NCBI GenBank assembly: GCA_026399515.1
Contig: JAPLQT010000117.1
Span: 302,117 to 366,116 of the forward strand
Length of the DNA: 64,000 bases
Source: Pseudomonadota bacterium
GTDB taxonomy: Bacteria; Pseudomonadota; Gammaproteobacteria; Burkholderiales; Rhodocyclaceae
Direction of reading: 5' to 3'
The notes beneath the pieces are model-generated. The model made no database searches. It was given only the letters and a program-made list of their open reading frames with translations, and was not told where the DNA came from. A program made the translations under genes and the position numbers. Of this stretch, positions 1 through 7,837 are shown one piece after another. Numbering within the stretch: the first letter of the stretch is position 1; every line of letters starts with the position of its first letter.

Positions 1-451
1 AATCCCTGACGAAGGCACGCAAGGCATTCGGCTTCAGGTTGCTGGTGTCGATATGATGGCCAAGCCCGGCGATATTTTCCAGCCCTTCGCGTTCGCGAAC
101 GATTGCCTCCGCCAGGGTCGTTTCCTGATTGGCGAGTGGATGGCGGCGGCGGGTTTCCGAAAATCGCTGAATCAGCACTTCATCGCGGGCGTCGATGAAA
201 ATGAAGCGCGACTCGATACCGCGGCCGCGCAACTCCCGCAGTTGCGCCGGCAGACCGGCCGTGCTGGCGCCGCTACGCATGTCCACGGCGACGGCGACGT
301 AGTCATAACCCTCGCCGCGCAGTTGCTCGACCAAGGGTCCGAGCAGCTGCGCCGGCAGATTATCCACGCAGTAGTAGCCGGAATCCTCCAGAACGTTGAG
401 AGCGATGCTCTTGCCGGAGCCGGACAGACCGCTGATCAGTATGAGTTGCAT
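1..451 (-). CDS. rapZ: RNase adapter protein RapZ (N-terminal part; runs off left edge)
   Basis: The reverse strand reads from an ATG at 449-451 to the window edge without a stop, giving 150 residues of a protein that is normally about 285 long. The N-terminus is MQLILISGLSGSGKS, a P-loop (GLSGSGKS), followed by YYCVDNLPAQLL and, further on, FIFIDARDEVLIQRFSETRRRHPL. This pattern is the one conserved in the RapZ/YvcJ nucleotide-binding family. In enterobacteria RapZ guides RNase E to the small RNA GlmZ and so controls glucosamine-6-phosphate synthase; in other groups the role is less clear. It is chromosomal, outside the island, and reads away from the tRNA gene. Confidence 0.93.
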   Translation of the reverse strand, partial: MQLILISGLSGSGKSIALNVLEDSGYYCVDNLPAQLLGPLVEQLRGEGYDYVAVAVDMRSGASTAGLPAQLRELRGRGIESRFIFIDARDEVLIQRFSETRRRHPLANQETTLAEAIVREREGLENIAGLGHHIDTSNLKPNALRAFVRD

Positions 452-591
452 GGGCGCAAGCATAGCCAATCCCGGCGCTGCTGTCATTTCCGGCAGTGTT
501 TTCCATGGACGGCGGGGGGTAAAACGCGCTATGCTTGCGACCCTTCGCAATCGTCGTCACAGATGGTTGGCATACCGTTCTCCGAAGGAAA

Positions 592-630
592 GCGCTCGTA
601 GCTCAACGGATAGAGTACTGGCCTCCGAAG
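592..630 (+). pseudogene. 5' half of tRNA-Arg(CCG), island attL
   Basis: These 39 bases are identical to bases 1-39 of the intact tRNA-Arg at 698-773: acceptor 5' strand, D arm, anticodon stem 5' strand and loop up to ccgaag. At 631 the match stops and unrelated sequence (gcaaggg...) begins. The missing 3' half is found at 56161-56207, on the far side of the island. Joining the two halves through the shared 10-bp core gcctccgaag rebuilds a perfect tRNA-Arg, so I read this as the original chromosomal gene cut by integration. A local 106-bp tandem duplication of the tRNA 5' end is the alternative. Confidence 0.8.
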
Positions 631-697
631 GCAAGGGTCATTTCCCCAGAGTGCGCTAAAATGACGACTGCTCTCATCGAGTAACATTCCTCCCAAC

Positions 698-773
698 GCG
701 CTCGTAGCTCAACGGATAGAGTACTGGCCTCCGAAGCCAGGGGTTGTGGGTTCGATTCCCGCCGGGCGCACCA
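698..773 (+). tRNA. tRNA-Arg (anticodon CCG), intact copy inside island end
   Basis: A 76-base cloverleaf with encoded CCA. The acceptor stem GCGCTCG pairs with CGGGCGC (one G-T pair), the anticodon stem CTGGC pairs with GCCAG around the loop CTCCGAA (anticodon CCG), and the T arm has GGTTCGATTCC. Bases 698-736 are identical to the fragment at 592-630, and 727-773 are identical to 56161-56207. Under the split-gene model this is a replacement tRNA carried by the island, which would keep CGG decoding working after integration has broken the chromosomal gene. Confidence 0.96.
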
Positions 774-1323
774 GTTCCACGCCAGATCTAAGTTTCAAGG
801 TGTTTAGGCCATCGATCTTTGTGGCTATTTATCCGTTTGACATGAACGGCAAGTATTCATGTGCGCAAAGATATGGGGTGACTCAGTCACGAAGGCCCAG
901 GGGTCGATGAAACACTGCGGGTATTTTTCGTGACTACAGTGCGACCAATCTGTGACCATCCCGTGACCACGGGGATTTAGGTTATTTGTATCCGGCCCGA
1001 ATTTGAGGTTTGCTCTCCGAGACTCGGTCGCCGAACTTCCCTGTTAACGACAAGGCTTGCTTATCGGGGCTTGCCGGTGCGATTCTCCCTCAGTAGAGGC
1101 ACTCCAGCTAACGATGGCAACTGTCCAATCCTCGGAGGCGACATTGGTGTTTCTACCAATTTGGTCCACTGTGCATCCAGAACCAGCGGTTGGCCCGCTG
1201 ACAACGATCGAACGACCGCCTCATCCACATACTTCGATCACCCAATGTTGACGTTGCGATTTTCATATTGAACGACCGACGTTGCCAATTCGGTGGTTAT
1301 CAATGGGGGTGAAAAATGCGAAC
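774..1323. other. Gene-free stretch inside the left island end
   Basis: About 550 bp without a convincing gene: short open frames here have no ribosome binding site and no recognisable product. Its only obvious structure is the GTGAC repeat cluster at 886-968, listed separately. The position between the island end and the first cargo genes fits an extended attP arm region. Confidence 0.5.
886..968. repeat. Cluster of four GTGAC motifs (possible integrase arm-type sites)
   Basis: Within 83 bp there are GTCACGAA (886-893, reverse orientation), TTCGTGAC (927-934), CTGTGACC (950-957) and CCGTGACC (961-968). The first two form an inverted pair (TTCGTGAC/GTCACGAA); the last two are direct repeats 11 bp apart, about one helical turn. 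Tyrosine integrases bind short repeated arm-type sites near attP. The cluster begins 255 bp from the left end. The binding role is inferred. Confidence 0.4.
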
Positions 1324-1803
1324 TTAAACGCGGAATACCTGCCACCATTTGTTCAGATAGCGCCCGGCATAGGCTTGCTCCAGCGCATTGATAAGAGCTT
1401 CCGTGTGAAGCGAGATGTCGCTGAGTAACCTACTTGTCGAGGGTTGCGCTTGGAACCTGCTCGGATCAAAGTTCTTAAGCGTAATGCCGCTGCGGAACTG
1501 CCGAAGGACAAGTGGTGAAATACACAACAATGACAGCGGCTGTCTTGCAATGGTAGTAATCACGCGGTCAATTTCCGCGACCAAGTTGCGCGCTTCATCC
1601 GGCCTATGGTTAGGAGACTGGTGGAACGCAATCGAACGCTTCTCGATCTCGAGAATGTGTTCGACAATCTTGGATTTGAGATCACGGATTTCCTTCTGTC
1701 GCTCGCGGGTGAGAGTGAGGTAGTGAACAATGACCCATCCCGCAACAATTAAGAGCCAAGTGATCAATTGACTCACGAGAAAGGCCTCGTATCGATTAGG
1801 CAT
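1324..1803 (-). CDS. Small membrane protein, third gene of GHKL/STAS-like operon
   Basis: This 159-aa protein is of a family I do not recognise. It has one strong N-terminal membrane segment (about residues 8-30, LITWLLIVAGWVIVHYL), then a basic helical stretch with coiled-coil character (RERQKEIRDLKSKIVEHILEIEK) and a soluble remainder. Its ATG overlaps the end of the upstream DUF4325 gene by 8 bp, which implies translational coupling and joint function with the GHKL ATPase and STAS-like proteins. It may be the membrane end of that signalling trio. The function is unknown. Confidence 0.7.
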   Translation of the reverse strand: MPNRYEAFLVSQLITWLLIVAGWVIVHYLTLTRERQKEIRDLKSKIVEHILEIEKRSIAFHQSPNHRPDEARNLVAEIDRVITTIARQPLSLLCISPLVLRQFRSGITLKNFDPSRFQAQPSTSRLLSDISLHTEALINALEQAYAGRYLNKWWQVFRV

Positions 1804-2125
1804 CCGCTTCCGGGTCGTTGCCGTGTTTGATGTACTCGTCGATTTCCTCGACTAGGCTCTTGTCCGCAGACTGGGTTTTGAGCAACTTCAGGATATCGGA
1901 AATCGGAAGGCCATTTCGAACAAGGCCGCCAAACGCCTCCTCAAGAAATGACGATCCGTAGCCACGCACGCCATCTAACTCAACTGACACCTCGTCCCCA
2001 GCACGCAAGGCGGGAAGCAAATAATCATCGCGGAAAGCAGCGCCGCTAAATGGACCATCCGTGGTGTAACGTCCCGCAGGGTAACGAGAGAAATCCCTGG
2101 CCACGTTGATGGTGCGTGTAGGCAT
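1796..2125 (-). CDS. STAS-like domain protein (DUF4325 type)
   Basis: The 109-aa product starts MPTRTINVARDFSRYP and contains the core DGPFSGAAFRDDYLLPAL...VSVELDGVRGYGSSFLEEAFGGL, which resembles the DUF4325 STAS-like family. The start is taken at 2123-2125 because this ATG overlaps the stop of the upstream GHKL gene as TAATG, a classic coupling arrangement; an upstream in-frame codon would add 12 residues inside that gene. DUF4325 proteins commonly sit beside GHKL ATPase genes, recalling the kinase/STAS-antagonist switch of anti-sigma systems. The partner interaction is inferred from this context. Confidence 0.8.
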   Translation of the reverse strand: MPTRTINVARDFSRYPAGRYTTDGPFSGAAFRDDYLLPALRAGDEVSVELDGVRGYGSSFLEEAFGGLVRNGLPISDILKLLKTQSADKSLVEEIDEYIKHGNDPEADA

Positions 2126-3174
2126 TAGAACAACTCCCGTTGAATGATTGGCACTTTCCACTGGATCAGCGTACCCATGATGCTTGCAGCGTAGTCCCTT
2201 AGGGTAACTTTGCCATCGCCAAAATTATAACAGCCCCGATTACTGAAGATCGACAGAGCGCCCCCACGGGTTTCTTGAGCGGCCTCAAGCAGCTGCTTCA
2301 AACCTTTTCCTCGATACCTTTTACCTGTTCTGGACACGGAATCGACAACTGCTTCCTCAATAATACTGCTATCGCTCCCCGCCTTACCAAGGGATAGCAC
2401 CTTGTCCCAGAGGTTTGGTTTCTTTGTGGGCAGCGTCACAGGTATACCCACGCCCAGGTCGCAGAAAATAACAGACAGGTAGCCGTCTCGCTCTTGCGAG
2501 AACATCCACCAGTTGCGTACCTTGTCCAGGTAATCCAATCCGTCTGGCCGGACGTCAATGTAGGCGTGATGGTGGCAATTTGTCATTGCCTCGGTAATGC
2601 CGCGGAAAAGGCTACCAAGAAGGCTTTCTGTTACCCGACCCTCATATGTTCCGAGGATGTTTTCATATTTTTCCCCTTCAACCTGGTGGCCCGACGCAAA
2701 GCGCCAGTGAATAACATCTGAGAAGCTCGGCTCTACCTTCTTCTTGTAACCCATTAGATCGTATACGCCAATCTGCTTAAGAACCTGGGAGACCTTCACA
2801 TTTCGCGGCGGAATGCAGCGGAGTTTCGGCCGTTCACCCAGTACCTCCCCACATCGATGGAGTTCGGCCAGGAACAGCAGCGTTCCTCCTGCTGACATCT
2901 TTCGGGTAAGCGTGAAGTCAATCAACACAGCCTCACGTTCGGCAACCACTAAGTTGCGAAGATCGGTGAGAAAAGACAACAACTCGTGGCGCACACCGTT
3001 TGTTCCAATGTCGAACATCTTGGGAGCTGGAACGCGCTTAAACCCAGTTGGTATGCGGCGCATGATAGATGCGCGGCGTCTTGATCTCTTCCATCTGAGG
3101 CGAGCAGATCTTTTCGCTCTACGTAAGAGATAAAGCTTTCTCTTGATTGAAAGACGCTTCACTGAACGTCCCAC
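2125..3174 (-). CDS. GHKL-type ATP-binding protein
   Basis: The 349-aa protein begins with about 40 very basic residues (many K/R), then a STAS-like alpha/beta region (about 65-125, AVLIDFTLTRKMSAGGTLLFLAEL), then a GHKL ATP-binding domain. The domain shows an N-box EAMTNCHHHAY (about 195), a G1 box DLGVGIP (about 239) and a G2 box GKGLKQLLE (about 289). No histidine phosphoacceptor domain is visible, so it looks like an anti-sigma-type serine kinase or a free-standing GHKL ATPase rather than a sensor kinase. It is first in a three-gene operon with the DUF4325 and membrane proteins. The basic N-terminus could bind nucleic acid. Confidence 0.8.
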   Translation of the reverse strand: MGRSVKRLSIKRKLYLLRRAKRSARLRWKRSRRRASIMRRIPTGFKRVPAPKMFDIGTNGVRHELLSFLTDLRNLVVAEREAVLIDFTLTRKMSAGGTLLFLAELHRCGEVLGERPKLRCIPPRNVKVSQVLKQIGVYDLMGYKKKVEPSFSDVIHWRFASGHQVEGEKYENILGTYEGRVTESLLGSLFRGITEAMTNCHHHAYIDVRPDGLDYLDKVRNWWMFSQERDGYLSVIFCDLGVGIPVTLPTKKPNLWDKVLSLGKAGSDSSIIEEAVVDSVSRTGKRYRGKGLKQLLEAAQETRGGALSIFSNRGCYNFGDGKVTLRDYAASIMGTLIQWKVPIIQRELF

Positions 3175-3186
3175 GTAACCATTGAT

Positions 3187-3444
3187 TTACGTCTGCCGAC
3201 TAACTGGATGCTCCTGTGTTTCCTCATCCGGCACAAATTCCGCAAGCTCCCCCACCTTGCAGTTGAAGAACTTGCACAGCTTGTCCAGGTTATCAGTAAC
3301 CGTGCTGTATCCCCGCTGATTGACCATCTTGGAGATGGTCACGCGGTTAATCCCTGTGGTCTCTGACAGTTCGGTGAGCGTCACCCGCCGCCCTTCCTTG
3401 AACTGTTTCTCCGCCAGGAGTTCCTGTAGCCGAAATCTAATCAT
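3187..3444 (-). CDS. XRE-family helix-turn-helix regulator
   Basis: An 85-aa protein that is almost entirely one Cro/C1-type HTH: LTELSETTGINRVTISKMVNQRG is the helix-turn-helix (about residues 23-45), followed by NLDKLCKFFNCKVGELAEFVP, typical of small phage and plasmid repressors. It ends 12 bp upstream of the GHKL gene and may be co-transcribed with it. It is divergent from the excisionase/integrase genes across an AT-rich 124-bp spacer with an inverted repeat, so it probably controls one or both directions. Confidence 0.88.
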   Translation of the reverse strand: MIRFRLQELLAEKQFKEGRRVTLTELSETTGINRVTISKMVNQRGYSTVTDNLDKLCKFFNCKVGELAEFVPDEETQEHPVSRQT

Positions 3445-3511
3445 TGTTCGGTAATGTTAGCGCATGTAAATAAATCCTAGCAAACGTTTCTTTTGTGTGT
3501 TAATATATCGT

Positions 3512-3541
3512 TACGTTCATAGATATTTCATTACGAACGTA
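3512..3541. promoter_or_regulatory. Inverted repeat in divergent promoter region (operator candidate)
   Basis: TACGTTC (3512-3518) and GAACGTA (3535-3541) form a 7-bp perfect inverted repeat in the AT-rich gap between the XRE regulator and the excisionase-like gene. A TTAATATAT stretch just before it (about 3500-3508) could supply a -10 region. Binding by the neighbouring regulator is inferred. Confidence 0.4.
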
Positions 3542-3568
3542 CCTTTTTCTAACCGCTAGGAGAACCTC

Positions 3569-3802
3569 ATGTCTCAAACGTACCTTACAACCGAAGAACT
3601 TTCGGCAGTAATCAAGTATGACCCTCGCACCATTCGCGAGCGCATGAAGGACAGTGTGCTGCTGGAAGGCATCCACTACATCCGCCCGTTCGGCGGCCGG
3701 AAGATCCTTTACATATGGGAACGCATCGAGGAGGACATGGCCAAGGCGACTGAAAGTGCCTTCGCCATCCCCATGGCCAACGGAGGTGTCTGCCATGGGT
3801 AG
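3569..3802 (+). CDS. Excisionase-like helix-turn-helix protein
   Basis: A 77-aa protein with a MerR/excisionase-like winged-helix pattern: YLTTEELSAVIKYDPRTIRERM, then EGIHYIRPFGGRKILYIWERIEEDM. The start at 3569 has AGGAG at 3558-3562. The gene overlaps the integrase start by 8 bp (ATGGGTAG), so the two are translationally coupled. Small HTH proteins in this position commonly act as recombination directionality factors. That role is inferred from family and position. Confidence 0.8.
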   Translation: MSQTYLTTEELSAVIKYDPRTIRERMKDSVLLEGIHYIRPFGGRKILYIWERIEEDMAKATESAFAIPMANGGVCHG

Positions 3803-5084
3803 CATTCAAGTCCGAAAGGAAACCGGCTGCCTCATCATCGACTTCTATTATCACGGTGTGCGCTGCCGCGAGCAGACTGCCCTCCCGGATACCGGCGCGA
3901 ACCGGAAGAAGGTTCAGAAGTTGATCGACAAGATCGAGGGAGAGATCAGCCTCAACACCTTCGCCTACGACCGTTACTTCCCCAACAGCAAGAACGTCGC
4001 ACGATTTACCGAAGCGCCGATGGCCACGTCCATTAAAGCGCTCTCGGCGGCAATCGCCGGTGTGCCTTACCCGGGGGTTGCGGTCCCGACGGGGCCGACG
4101 CCATTGTTGAAAGACTTCGCCGAAACCTGGTTTGGTGAAAAGCGGGTGGAATGGCGCAAGTCGCACGCGAAGATGGTTCGTGCCGACCTCGACAACGTCC
4201 TGATTCCCCGGTTCGGGGATAAGGAGGTCGGCCAAATCACCAAGGCAGACATTCTCGGATTCCGCGCTGAGCTCGCCAAAGTCCAGGCGCGGGGCAAGAG
4301 CAGCATGCTGTCCAACCGGCGGATCAACAAAATATTGAATCCGTTACGGATGATCCTTAACGAAGCGGCCGACCGTTATGATTTTCGCACGCCCTTCCAA
4401 AACATCAAACAGTTGAAGATCCGCAAGATCGATGTCCAGCCCTTCAGCCTTGACGAAGTTAAGCTCATCCTGAGTACCGTTCGACCGGATTTTCGCGATT
4501 ACTTCACCGTGCGCTTCTTCACCGGGATGCGCACCGGCGAGGTCGATGGTCTCAAATGGAGGTATGTCGACTTTGAACGCCGCCTGATCCTCGTGCGCGA
4601 AACAGTCGTCGATGGTGAGGAGGAGTACACCAAGACCGACGGTTCGCAACGCGATATCCAGATGTCGCAATTGGTCTATGACGCCCTCAAGCATCAGGAA
4701 AAGGCGACACGCGAACTTTCTCCCTTCGTCTTCTGCAACCGCCTGGGCAAGCCCCTCGCGCACAAGAACGTGACCCGGCGCGTCTGGTATCCGCTCTTGC
4801 GCCACCTCGGCATGACGCTACGTCGGCCATATCAATGCCGCCATACCGCTGCGACGCTCTGGCTCGCGTCCGGCGAGAGCCCCCAGTGGATTGCCATGCA
4901 GTTGGGCCATTCCACGACCGAGATGCTATTCCGCGTCTATGCCCGCTTCGTTCCTAACCTCACTCGAAAGGACGGGTCGGCCTTCGAACGCCTGCTCCTG
5001 CAAATCAACGCGTCACCCGCTCAGGTGGACAAGGTGGCCACCAATGAGGCAGTGGCGCCAGGAAAGGAGGTGAGTCATGGCTGA
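3795..5084 (+). CDS. int: Tyrosine recombinase / island integrase
   Basis: The 429-aa integrase starts at 3795 (MGSIQVRKETGCLIIDF), giving an N-terminal arm-binding region of the DUF3596 type, a central SAM-like core-binding domain (about 100-200) and the catalytic domain. Catalytic residues visible are R in FFTGMRTGEVD (about 245), the CRHT box (about 349; the usual HxxR histidine is Tyr in PYQCRHT), H in LGHSTTEM (about 370) and the nucleophile Y in FRVYARF (about 381). The HxxR change is tolerated in some family members. It lies about 3 kb from the island end and most likely catalyses integration into the tRNA-Arg anticodon loop. Confidence 0.95.
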   Translation: MGSIQVRKETGCLIIDFYYHGVRCREQTALPDTGANRKKVQKLIDKIEGEISLNTFAYDRYFPNSKNVARFTEAPMATSIKALSAAIAGVPYPGVAVPTGPTPLLKDFAETWFGEKRVEWRKSHAKMVRADLDNVLIPRFGDKEVGQITKADILGFRAELAKVQARGKSSMLSNRRINKILNPLRMILNEAADRYDFRTPFQNIKQLKIRKIDVQPFSLDEVKLILSTVRPDFRDYFTVRFFTGMRTGEVDGLKWRYVDFERRLILVRETVVDGEEEYTKTDGSQRDIQMSQLVYDALKHQEKATRELSPFVFCNRLGKPLAHKNVTRRVWYPLLRHLGMTLRRPYQCRHTAATLWLASGESPQWIAMQLGHSTTEMLFRVYARFVPNLTRKDGSAFERLLLQINASPAQVDKVATNEAVAPGKEVSHG

Positions 5085-6042
5085 TTACAACATGCCGATC
5101 ACCCTGCCCCGCCCGGTCATCGACCTCGTTCCGGCCAAGCTGCCGCCGATCTTTCGGGTCACCTCGATTGAGCGCCTGCCCGTGGATAATCGCAATCATC
5201 GGGTGAGCGCCAAGCTCTATCACGAGGAGGCGGCTCTGGCGGTTACCTGGATCGCCCCCACGGTCGATGTACGCATCACCAAGGGAAGCTTGGTGGGCAT
5301 CCGCTGGCTGGGAAACCCGACTTCCGTTGATGGCGTCATCCGGATTGCCCGGCTGGTCCAGATGGAGAGGCCCGAGGCATCCTTCAATCTGTTCCGGACG
5401 GTGCCATACACCTGGGTTAAGGGCCGCGAACTGGTTCAGCGCGGCGCTGATCTCTGGGAGCAACTGCCGCGTGGTTTCCAACACATGTTCAATGCCATCC
5501 TCTGGGATGCCAAGCGTTTTCAACGCTACCTGATGGGTCCGAGTTCCATGAACGGCCACCACAAGAGTATGAATGGCAACTTCCTCCACAGCATCGAGGT
5601 GGCTGAGCGGGCACTGTCGCTGGCGCGCGACTACGAGGGAACATTTGCGCCGGTGCTGATCCTGGGTGGCCTTCTGCACGATGCTGGCAAGGCGGACGAA
5701 TATGTGTTCGACCACCGGCGCCAGGTATTTTCGATGTCCGAGCGCGGCGCGCTGATCGGACACCGCTACACGGTACTGGAGTGGATCGCCGCTGCCAGGG
5801 CCAAGCATCGGGTGATCGTGCCGGAGGCACATTACCTGGCGCTGCTTCACGCGCTCACCGCCGCCAAGGGGGCTCCAGAATGGCTGGGCATACGCCAACC
5901 GATGAGCATGGACGCAACGATTCTGTCCATGGCTGATCGCTTGTCTGGCCATGGCGACCTTCATGCGCAACTCGCACCTGACGAGAGCGGGTTCGGTCGC
6001 TATCACCGCCATCTTGGCGGTCGCCCTTATGTCGTTTCCTGA
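5077..6042 (+). CDS. HD-domain hydrolase, YhaM-like (OB fold plus HD)
   Basis: The 321-aa protein has an N-terminal OB-like region (about 20-110: IFRVTSIER..., VDVRITKGSLVGIRWLG) and an HD phosphohydrolase domain with H in NFLHSIEVAERAL, the HD pair in LGGLLHDAGKADEY, H in ALIGHRYTVLEWI and H/D-rich helices after it. This order resembles the 3'-5' exoribonuclease YhaM and the HD region of TraI_2-type proteins of integrative elements. A strong AGGAGG precedes the ATG, which overlaps the integrase stop by 8 bp, so it is made with the integrase. It could process RNA or DNA ends during element transfer; substrate unknown. Confidence 0.75.
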   Translation: MADYNMPITLPRPVIDLVPAKLPPIFRVTSIERLPVDNRNHRVSAKLYHEEAALAVTWIAPTVDVRITKGSLVGIRWLGNPTSVDGVIRIARLVQMERPEASFNLFRTVPYTWVKGRELVQRGADLWEQLPRGFQHMFNAILWDAKRFQRYLMGPSSMNGHHKSMNGNFLHSIEVAERALSLARDYEGTFAPVLILGGLLHDAGKADEYVFDHRRQVFSMSERGALIGHRYTVLEWIAAARAKHRVIVPEAHYLALLHALTAAKGAPEWLGIRQPMSMDATILSMADRLSGHGDLHAQLAPDESGFGRYHRHLGGRPYVVS

Positions 6043-6098
6043 GCGCCTGGCGCTGGCCACGGCCGGCGCCGCGTCAAGAACCAATTATGGAGATTCCA

Positions 6099-6539
6099 AT
6101 GTCCGAAAAGATTATCCTATCGACGGTCCTGCTGGTCCTTCTGTTTGTCACCGCTTTTCTAGTGAAAGGCGGCCACGGCAAGCGGGAGAAGCCGTCGCCA
6201 GAATTCCCCGATCCCCGATTGATTGCCGATCCGAGTTACCCTCATGAGCAACAAGCAGCATTGGAGAAACTCGTCGCGCTTCCTCATTTCCGCCGCCTAT
6301 TGAACGGAAACGTTGTCGACCTGCTGGCTGGAACACGGATCGAGCGATGTGGCTGCAAGGAATACGCGAACCCGCACCTCGTTCTGAATTACAGTGCCGG
6401 CAATCGAATTGCCCTGGTCACGCGTGCTTCACTCGAACAGTATGTCGCCCTCCAGCAAGCGCTGGCCGATCAACTCCAGTCTCACGAGGAAATCCGTTCA
6501 TACTCCCTGTCCGACCATGAAATTCCACATTCTGTCTGA
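6099..6539 (+). CDS. Membrane-anchored protein of unknown function
   Basis: This 146-aa protein has one N-terminal membrane segment (IILSTVLLVLLFVTAFLV) and a soluble domain with a CGCKEY motif, which I cannot assign. The ATG at 6099 is preferred because GGAG lies six bases upstream; an in-frame ATG 12 bp earlier lacks a comparable site. The last 23 bp overlap the metallophosphoesterase gene, so both belong to the integrase-led run. Confidence 0.65.
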   Translation: MSEKIILSTVLLVLLFVTAFLVKGGHGKREKPSPEFPDPRLIADPSYPHEQQAALEKLVALPHFRRLLNGNVVDLLAGTRIERCGCKEYANPHLVLNYSAGNRIALVTRASLEQYVALQQALADQLQSHEEIRSYSLSDHEIPHSV

Positions 6540-7317
6540 CGTGCACCTGGAATTCGGCGACCTTCGGCCTCCCCGGACCGACGCCGATGTCGTCGTCCTT
6601 GCCGGCGACATCGGCCCCGGGGTCGAGGGCGTCGAATGGGCAGAACTCAGCTTCGCCGTTCCCGTGATTTACGTCCTCGGCAACCACGAGTTCTACGGCG
6701 ACTGCTTCAATGGACTGATCGACACTGCTCGAGAGCGCTGCCGGGGCAGTCACGTCCATCTCCTGGAAGACGAGTCCCTCGTCGTGAACGGTGTTCGCTT
6801 CCTGGGCGCGACGCTATGGACAGACTTTGCCTTGCTCGGACAAGACGAGGTGGAGCGGAATATGATCTATTCCGAGCTGAACATGACCGACTGTTACATG
6901 ATCAGAACGAGCCAACCGGGAGGTGCCTCACGCGCAAAACTCTCATCGCGTTTGACGTTGGCCCGACATTGCGCCAGCCGGCGATTTCTGGAGACGGCAC
7001 TCGGACAGTCCGTGGACTCGGCAAAATGGCAGAAGACCGTGGTGGTGACCCACCATGCACCCTCGGCCAGAAGTCTCAAAGGCCGGAAGCCCACCGACCG
7101 ATTGGACGCCGCCTATGCCAGCGCTCTCGATCATTTGGTCGCCCGGGCCGATCTTTGGATACACGGCCATATTCATGAGGTAAGGCTCTACCGGGTGCCG
7201 GAAGTCGAGGGACTTCCGAAAGCGGGACGGCGTGTGGTGTCCAACCCGAGAGGCTATTACGATCTGGGACCGGATGCAGTAGAAGGCTTTGATCCTGAGC
7301 TGATCGTGGAAGTCTGA
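6517..7317 (+). CDS. Calcineurin-like metallophosphoesterase
   Basis: The 266-aa protein shows the full metallophosphoesterase signature: SDVHLEFG at the N-terminus, VVLAGDIG, YVLGNHEFYG, VVTHHAPS and IHGHIHEV. These supply the metal ligands D-H, D, N-H, H and H-x-H. The start is MKFHILSDVHLE because the fold begins there; longer readings add residues encoded over the previous gene. It could be a nuclease, a phosphodiesterase or a protein phosphatase. It overlaps the upstream membrane-protein gene, which links it to the integrase/HD group. Confidence 0.9.
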   Translation: MKFHILSDVHLEFGDLRPPRTDADVVVLAGDIGPGVEGVEWAELSFAVPVIYVLGNHEFYGDCFNGLIDTARERCRGSHVHLLEDESLVVNGVRFLGATLWTDFALLGQDEVERNMIYSELNMTDCYMIRTSQPGGASRAKLSSRLTLARHCASRRFLETALGQSVDSAKWQKTVVVTHHAPSARSLKGRKPTDRLDAAYASALDHLVARADLWIHGHIHEVRLYRVPEVEGLPKAGRRVVSNPRGYYDLGPDAVEGFDPELIVEV

Positions 7318-7404
7318 TGCCATGCTTCCCGCCGAGTTTCAGAGTCTGAAGTCAGGCGATTCGAAGACGGTCGGCTCGCGACCACTAATTGAGGATATTG
7401 CGGA

Positions 7405-7689
7405 ATGAACAAGACCAAGGAACCCTCTCTAGCCGCATCGCTTATTGCTCTGGCAATGGCGCTGATCACTGCATGGCTCGTTCTGTGGGCAGACTGGACG
7501 CCCTTGGAGGCGATCGCCGCCATCATTGGTGGTGCCATTTCCATCAGCCTTGGCGCGCTGGCGATACTTTTCCTGGTCGTCCGTCCCGCCGACGAACGGG
7601 CAGCGGTATGGAAAGTGATCCGTGAAACGGCGACGTCCGATTTGCAGCCGGCACGAGAGATCTGGCGCATCCTGCGCGGCCGCAAATAA
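7405..7689 (+). CDS. Small two-helix membrane protein
   Basis: The 94-aa protein has two hydrophobic segments (about residues 10-30, LIALAMALITAWLVLW, and 38-60, IIGGAISISLGALAILFLVV) and a basic cytoplasmic-type tail. I do not recognise the family. It is the last gene of the plus-strand run and converges with the minus-strand operon; I see no clear terminator hairpin in the 148-bp gap that follows. Confidence 0.6.
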   Translation: MNKTKEPSLAASLIALAMALITAWLVLWADWTPLEAIAAIIGGAISISLGALAILFLVVRPADERAAVWKVIRETATSDLQPAREIWRILRGRK

Positions 7690-7837
7690 CGAGTCCATCA
7701 GTTTCGGGCGAGGAATCCGTCAGACTACCGCGCCCATGGCAGTCCATTTGTCGCCAATATTGCGTTTCAGAGGATGTTCGGTGTGGTGGGTGTTCAGATG
7801 AAAGCAGTTTGCGAACCGTTGCACACCTAGTAGCCGA

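Noticed and set aside
561-577. A second sigma-54-like match near TTGGCATACC upstream of the tRNA
   Set aside because: The -12 GC is absent at the required 12-bp distance.
5005-6084. A 359-codon open frame antisense to the HD hydrolase
   Set aside because: The plus strand shows a proper HD domain with a strong ribosome binding site and coupling to int; the antisense frame has neither.
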